Assembly: GCA_003599865.1 (NCBI GenBank)
Contig: QZKS01000088.1
Location: forward strand, 70,682-106,055
Direction of reading: 5' to 3'
DNA length: 35,374 bases
Source: Desulfobacteraceae bacterium
GTDB lineage: Bacteria; Desulfobacterota; Desulfobacteria; Desulfobacterales; SURF-7
Of this stretch, positions 32,000 through 35,374 are shown piece by piece. The stretch's first letter is position 1. The number at the start of each line of letters is the position of its first letter. The notes under the pieces were generated by a model, which was not told where the DNA came from, ran no database searches, and saw only the letters and a program-made list of their open reading frames with translations. The position numbers and the translations under genes are program-made.

Positions 32000-33523
32000 A
32001 TGGATGGTTTTCCCGTGCTGGAGTTAAAAGGAATTTCAAAATCATTTCATGGTGTGATGGCGAATTCGGGAGTGGATTTCAAATTGAAAAAGGGTGAAAT
32101 TCATGCGCTTCTGGGAGAAAATGGCGCAGGAAAATCAACCCTGATGAATATGATTTGCGGGTTGCTTCAGCCGGACAGGGGCGAGATTTTTATCCAGGGG
32201 AACAGGCGGAAAATTCAAAATCCAAAGATCGCCATTCAATTGGGCGTTGGAATGATCCATCAGCATTTTATGATTGTTCCGGGGTTTACATCGCTGGAGA
32301 ATATTATTTTAGGAAGTGAGCCTGTAACGAGAATGGCGATTGATTTCCGGAAAGCCCGAAAGCAGATCGCAGCGCTTTCCGATCAGTATGGGTTCTCCAT
32401 TGATCCGGATGCGGTTACGGAAGACCTGCCGGTGGGAATTCAACAGCGGGTTGAAATTTTCAAGGCCTTGTACCGAAAGGTTGGTATTTTAATTCTGGAT
32501 GAGCCGACAGCCGTTCTCACCCCCCAGGAAACAGAAGATCTGTTCCGGGTCATGCGCCGGCTGGCCAGAAAAAGCGTATCCATCATTTTTATTACACATA
32601 AATTACGGGAAGTGATGCAGATTGCGGATTCGATTACCGTTATGCAGCGCGGAGCCATCAAGGGGGTTTTATCTCCTGGAGAGACCGATGAACAATCCCT
32701 TGCAAGAATGATGATCGGAAGAGAAATCAACATGATAAGCAACGACAGGTCGGCTGGTGCGGGCAGGACCGTGTTTGAGGCAAGCGGTTTATCCGTAAAC
32801 AGCTCCCGCGGTTTTGAGGCGGTCTCGGATGTTTCCTTTTGTGTCCGGGAGGGTGAGATTGTCGGGATTGCCGGTATCCAGGGAAATGGACAGATGGAAT
32901 TGTCGGAAGCCATTGCCGGTCTCCGGGAGATCGCGTCCGGAAACATCATTCTTTCCGGAAAAGTCATGCCGGCGTTACATCCCCGAAAAATGATGGAAAA
33001 CGGATTGGCCCATATTCCGGAGGATCGTTTGAAATATGGACTTGTACTTCCTTTTTCAATCGCGGAAAATCAGATATTATGCACCTATTACCGTAATCCT
33101 TTTGCCCGGTTTATGTGGCGAAACCGGAAAGCCATGCTGAATAATTCAAGAGAACTGATGGATCGGTTTGATATCAGAGCCGGAGGACCGGAAGAATCCG
33201 TAAAAACACTTTCCGGAGGAAACCAGCAGAAGGTGATTATATCCAGGGAATTCAGCAGAAACAGTATTTTTCTTCTGGCCAATCAACCGACCCGCGGGCT
33301 GGATGTAGGATCAATTGAATATGTTCACAGACAGATGCTCACCTTGCGGGACAAGGGGGCAGGGATTCTGCTTATTTCTTCAGAACTGGATGAAATCCTG
33401 TCACTCGCGGACTCGATTCTTGTCATCTATCGGGGAAGACTTATTTCCATGGCCGGGAAAGAAGGGGCCGACAGGGCGTCTTTGGGGCTGATGATGACCC
33501 GGGGATTGGAAAGAGAGAAATAA
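32000..33523 (+). CDS. BMP-type ABC importer ATPase (two nucleotide-binding domains)
   Basis: 507 residues, two ABC domains in one chain as in other nucleoside and ribose importers. Domain 1: Walker A GENGAGKST (39-47), signature-like LPVGIQQRVEI (143-153), Walker B ILILDEPTAVLTP (163-175), switch His in FITHKL (197-202). Domain 2: a degenerate Walker A GIQGNGQ (292-298, no Lys), intact LSGGNQQKV (404-412) and a Walker B lacking the acidic residues (LLANQPTRGLDVG, 425-437). The same loss is known in the second domain of related sugar and nucleoside ATPases, so it is not a defect. The gene order here (binding protein, permease, permease, ATPase) places the ATPase last. AAGGGA lies seven bases before ATG. 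Confidence 0.96.
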   Translation: MDGFPVLELKGISKSFHGVMANSGVDFKLKKGEIHALLGENGAGKSTLMNMICGLLQPDRGEIFIQGNRRKIQNPKIAIQLGVGMIHQHFMIVPGFTSLENIILGSEPVTRMAIDFRKARKQIAALSDQYGFSIDPDAVTEDLPVGIQQRVEIFKALYRKVGILILDEPTAVLTPQETEDLFRVMRRLARKSVSIIFITHKLREVMQIADSITVMQRGAIKGVLSPGETDEQSLARMMIGREINMISNDRSAGAGRTVFEASGLSVNSSRGFEAVSDVSFCVREGEIVGIAGIQGNGQMELSEAIAGLREIASGNIILSGKVMPALHPRKMMENGLAHIPEDRLKYGLVLPFSIAENQILCTYYRNPFARFMWRNRKAMLNNSRELMDRFDIRAGGPEESVKTLSGGNQQKVIISREFSRNSIFLLANQPTRGLDVGSIEYVHRQMLTLRDKGAGILLISSELDEILSLADSILVIYRGRLISMAGKEGADRASLGLMMTRGLEREK

Positions 33524-33533
33524 TGATGCCCTG

Positions 33534-33549
33534 TGGCTCAGCCTCTGCA
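33534..33549 (+). promoter_or_regulatory. Possible sigma-54-like promoter before the MORN gene
   Basis: TGGCTCAGCCTCTGCA has GG and GC separated by 10 bases and differs from TGGCAC-N5-TTGCA at two positions. It lies 128 bases before the MORN gene start, much like the porin promoter's distance. The rest of the gap (33550-33676) also contains weak sigma-70-like boxes (TTGCAA...TAATAC near 33585-33615), so this call is tentative. Confidence 0.3.
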
Positions 33550-33676
33550 GGAATACGGAAAATCTCAGGTGGAGGTAACGGCAGTCTTGCAATTATTGAA
33601 AAATCGTATTAATACAAAATGATATGAAATCGATTCTGAAAAGAATGAAAAAAGCACCCCTTATCCGGGAGAGAGA

Positions 33677-34375
33677 ATGATCAGGTTTTACTTTGTATAT
33701 ATTGGCATGGTCATCCTGATATTGTTTTGTGCAACGGAGTTGGTTGCGGAAAAGGTCGTTCCCTGCAAAGTTCTGGATCAGGATATTGCCGGATCATATG
33801 AGGGAGAGTGTCTGAACGGCCTGGCCCATGGGAAAGGAAAAGCCAAGGGAAAGGACTCCTATGAGGGGTCATTTTTCAAGGGCTGGGAGCATGGTGAAGG
33901 CCTTTATCGCTGGGCAAGCGGGGATGTTTACAGCGGGGAATGGAAGGAAGGAAAACGGACCGGTTGGGGTATCCTGAATCTGCCCACAGGAGCACTGTAT
34001 GAAGGGGAATGGAAAGAGGATCAGTGTCACGGAAATGGATCATATAAATGGCCGAATGGTGCCTATTACGAAGGCGGATGGAAGAATAACAAAAGAAATG
34101 GGCAAGGGGTTTTTTATGGATCCGACAAATCCTACTACAAGGGAGAATGGAAAGATGGAAAGCAGCATGGAAAAGGTTTTTATCAGCTGTCTAACGGAAT
34201 ACACCTGGAAGGGGTGTGGCAGGAAGGTGTGTTTGTGAAGGAAGCCAGAAAAACACTGGAAGTCAGCCTGGATCGAAAACTATATGATTTTATAGAAGAA
34301 GAGCGGAACAAGACCGGTGAAAGCATATCCGATGTGGTTTCCCGGGCACTCATGCGTTTGATGGACCGGAAGTAG
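33677..34375 (+). CDS. Exported MORN-repeat protein with ribbon-helix-helix-like tail
   Basis: 232 residues. The N-terminus MIRFYFVYIGMVILILFCAT reads as a signal peptide or signal anchor (possible cleavage after ELVA). Residues 39-184 are about six MORN repeats with the YEGEW-x-x-G-x-x-HGxGxYxWxxG pattern (YEGECLNGLAHGKG, YSGEWKEGKRTGWG, YEGEWKEDQCHGNG, YEGGWKNNKRNGQG, YKGEWKDGKQHGKG, LEGVWQEG). MORN repeats fold as stacked beta hairpins that bind lipids or proteins. Residues 192-231 (TLEVSLDRKLYDFIEEERNK then TGESISDVVSRALMRLMDRK) look like a CopG-type ribbon-helix-helix: one strand, two helices, with a conserved-looking S-x-S-D-V-V-x-x-A. A DNA-binding fold in an exported protein is odd. 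The ribosome site GGGAGAGAGA precedes the ATG. Confidence 0.85.
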   Translation: MIRFYFVYIGMVILILFCATELVAEKVVPCKVLDQDIAGSYEGECLNGLAHGKGKAKGKDSYEGSFFKGWEHGEGLYRWASGDVYSGEWKEGKRTGWGILNLPTGALYEGEWKEDQCHGNGSYKWPNGAYYEGGWKNNKRNGQGVFYGSDKSYYKGEWKDGKQHGKGFYQLSNGIHLEGVWQEGVFVKEARKTLEVSLDRKLYDFIEEERNKTGESISDVVSRALMRLMDRK

Positions 34376-34435
34376 AATTTCCGCCTGTCCATGCCTCCAT
34401 GATTTTCTTCATGAGTAATCCTTTTTTTGTCTGTT

Positions 34436-35059
34436 TTATACATTGTCCGGATTGAGGGTTTGCAGGCGTCCGGCAAAAATCGATCCCAGAATGGCCAGAC
34501 TCTCCGCGTCAAGGTATTGATCCGCATGCCTGTCAAAAAGGACAGAGCAGCTTGCCGGAAACTCATGATCCTTCCGATTGAACAGGAGCAGCGCCGGAAT
34601 TTTGGGAAGGAGCCGGAACCGCTGCGAGAGATCATACGGGAGACGCTCTTCCGGCAGCACGCCATTGAGGCGTCGGCAGGCATCGCTCAAATCTTCCATA
34701 CGATTTGAAAACGTTTCGGCAATGGCTGACTCCACTTCATTTTTCCAATAAACCGTCAACGGGCCGCTGTCTTTCAGATCCCGGAATGCAACCCAGCAGG
34801 TTGTCCGGGCTTGGAGATCCGGTGCCATGAGCAGATACCGGAACAGAATGATGCATACATCCAGTCCGGGCTGTTTTCCGTTTTCATCGACAATGCCTTT
34901 GGGCGACACCATGTATGACCGGTTCAGGAGGGGAATAAAGGCATTGTCTTTTTCCACGGTTATGTCAAGCCGCTTTTGTACGATCCGGAAATCGATATTT
35001 CCGATCTGTTGCAGATAGTGCTGATAGGTTTCCGCAAATACCGGTGAAGGTGCTGTCAT
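34436..35059 (-). CDS. DUF3786 domain protein
   Basis: 207 residues. AETYQHYLQQIGNIDFRIVQ, a short beta region with IPLLNRSYMVSPKGIVD, then LDVCIILFRYLLMAPDL and TCWVAFRDLKDSGPLTVYW follow the arrangement of DUF3786, which is found mainly in anaerobes and whose function is unknown. The C-terminal half (FRLLPKIPALLLFNRKDHEF, then SCSVLFDRHADQYLDAESLA) also fits. There is no signal peptide, so it is likely cytoplasmic. GAGGAT precedes the ATG. A perfect inverted repeat stands 22 bases upstream (35081-35101), so it is probably regulated. It converges on the MORN gene with about 60 bases between them and no clear terminator. Confidence 0.85.
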   Translation of the reverse strand: MTAPSPVFAETYQHYLQQIGNIDFRIVQKRLDITVEKDNAFIPLLNRSYMVSPKGIVDENGKQPGLDVCIILFRYLLMAPDLQARTTCWVAFRDLKDSGPLTVYWKNEVESAIAETFSNRMEDLSDACRRLNGVLPEERLPYDLSQRFRLLPKIPALLLFNRKDHEFPASCSVLFDRHADQYLDAESLAILGSIFAGRLQTLNPDNV

Positions 35060-35080
35060 GAAAGATCCTCTTTGAAGCAG

Positions 35081-35101
35081 ATGGTAGTTTCATACTACCA
35101 T
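35081..35101 (-). promoter_or_regulatory. Inverted repeat before the DUF3786 gene
   Basis: ATGGTAGT-N5-ACTACCAT is a perfect 8-bp inverted repeat. On the minus strand GATAAT (35113-35118) lies 12 bases upstream, which would put the repeat at about +5 to +25; another candidate promoter is TTGAAC (35172-35177) with CATAAA (35149-35154) at 17 bases. Either reading fits a repressor operator or an mRNA hairpin in the leader. Confidence 0.55.
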
Positions 35102-35374
35102 TATTCGACCATATTATCATGATTGCTTTATTCCATTGGATCACCATCTTTATGCCATGACGGATCGGGTTGTTCAACAGAAAATCTTTGAAAAGCAGAG
35201 AGGTGACTTTTATGACCTTTACCAGGGACACTTGAGAGCAATATAACAATCCGGACAGCTTTTTAAGGAAATGGAACTATTATTTTTCTATCTGTGAGGC
35301 AGGCTTTGCCAAGCATGTACTTTTTGCTGGAAATCCTATTGACAGTCCATGTTTTTTCATCCATCATGCAAAGG
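35102..35374. other. Region at the window end without an assigned gene
   Basis: About 270 bases. It holds the candidate promoters of the DUF3786 gene (35113-35177). One minus-strand frame is open from the window edge to a TAA at 35263-35265 (about 36 codons, starting MMDEKTWTVN if the ATG pair is used). It could be the end of a gene beyond the window or chance; I do not call it. Confidence 0.3.

Noticed and set aside
32440-32967. 175-residue frame opposite the ABC ATPase gene
   Set aside because: It is a shadow of the conserved ABC coding frame, with no supporting signals.
34965-35249. 94-residue frame on the minus strand at the window end
   Set aside because: It overlaps the start of the DUF3786 gene in another frame, crosses its promoter region, and the translation is not protein-like.

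Overview
The window looks like ordinary chromosome from an anaerobic Gram-negative bacterium of the Desulfobacterota (former Deltaproteobacteria) type. This is inferred from gene content only: an RnfB extended by a GltD-like flavoprotein half, an RseC/MucC protein, a KamA-type radical SAM enzyme, a NifA-like activator, CheX, DUF3786 and BMP-type nucleoside transport genes, together with outer-membrane proteins (TonB receptor, TorF-type porin) and lipoproteins. I see no insertion sequence, prophage, CRISPR array or integrase. TTG or GTG starts are well supported in several places.

Layout. 1-2654: the 5' part of argS (minus), an acidic unknown protein, two tandem tRNA-Ser genes, a YqeY protein, and a very short Cys-rich protein (2217-2354, minus). 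2556-7243: a divergent aspartate-aminotransferase-like gene with its own promoter and terminator, then a TonB-dependent receptor followed by a seven-helix membrane protein. 7229-12253 (minus): a four-gene ABC module (ATPase, ABC-2 permease, GldG-like protein, DUF4340 protein) with a promoter and a stem-loop leader. 12300-13766: a CCA-adding/poly(A) polymerase-type nucleotidyltransferase with an HD domain. 13999-18317 (plus): DUF1992 protein, small membrane protein, Ddl, a PurD-PurE fusion and a Sua5/YciO protein.

18405-19267 (minus): a TorF-type porin behind a good sigma-54 (-24/-12) promoter. 19660-22276: the RnfB-GltD-like fusion and RseC, without other Rnf genes. 22291-24667 (minus): KamA-like radical SAM enzyme and DinB. 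24795-26984: a NifA-like sigma-54 activator and a PilZ protein. 27039-28449 (minus): CheX and a TPR lipoprotein, coupled by an 11-bp overlap. 28729-33523: a complete BMP-type nucleoside ABC importer. 33677-34375: an exported MORN-repeat protein with a ribbon-helix-helix-like tail. 34436-35059 (minus): a DUF3786 protein with an inverted repeat in front of it.

The genes fall into independent modules: cell wall and purine housekeeping (ddl, purD-purE), translation (argS, tRNA-Ser, nucleotidyltransferase, Sua5), membrane electron transfer (RnfB/RseC), envelope import (TonB receptor, porin, BMP importer) and signalling (NifA-like, PilZ, CheX). The most unusual points are the two gene fusions (RnfB-GltD-like, PurD-PurE), the MORN protein with a DNA-binding-like tail behind a signal peptide, the divergent aminotransferase and the overlooked 45-residue Cys-rich protein. 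I did not find a clear multi-gene system of an entirely new kind.
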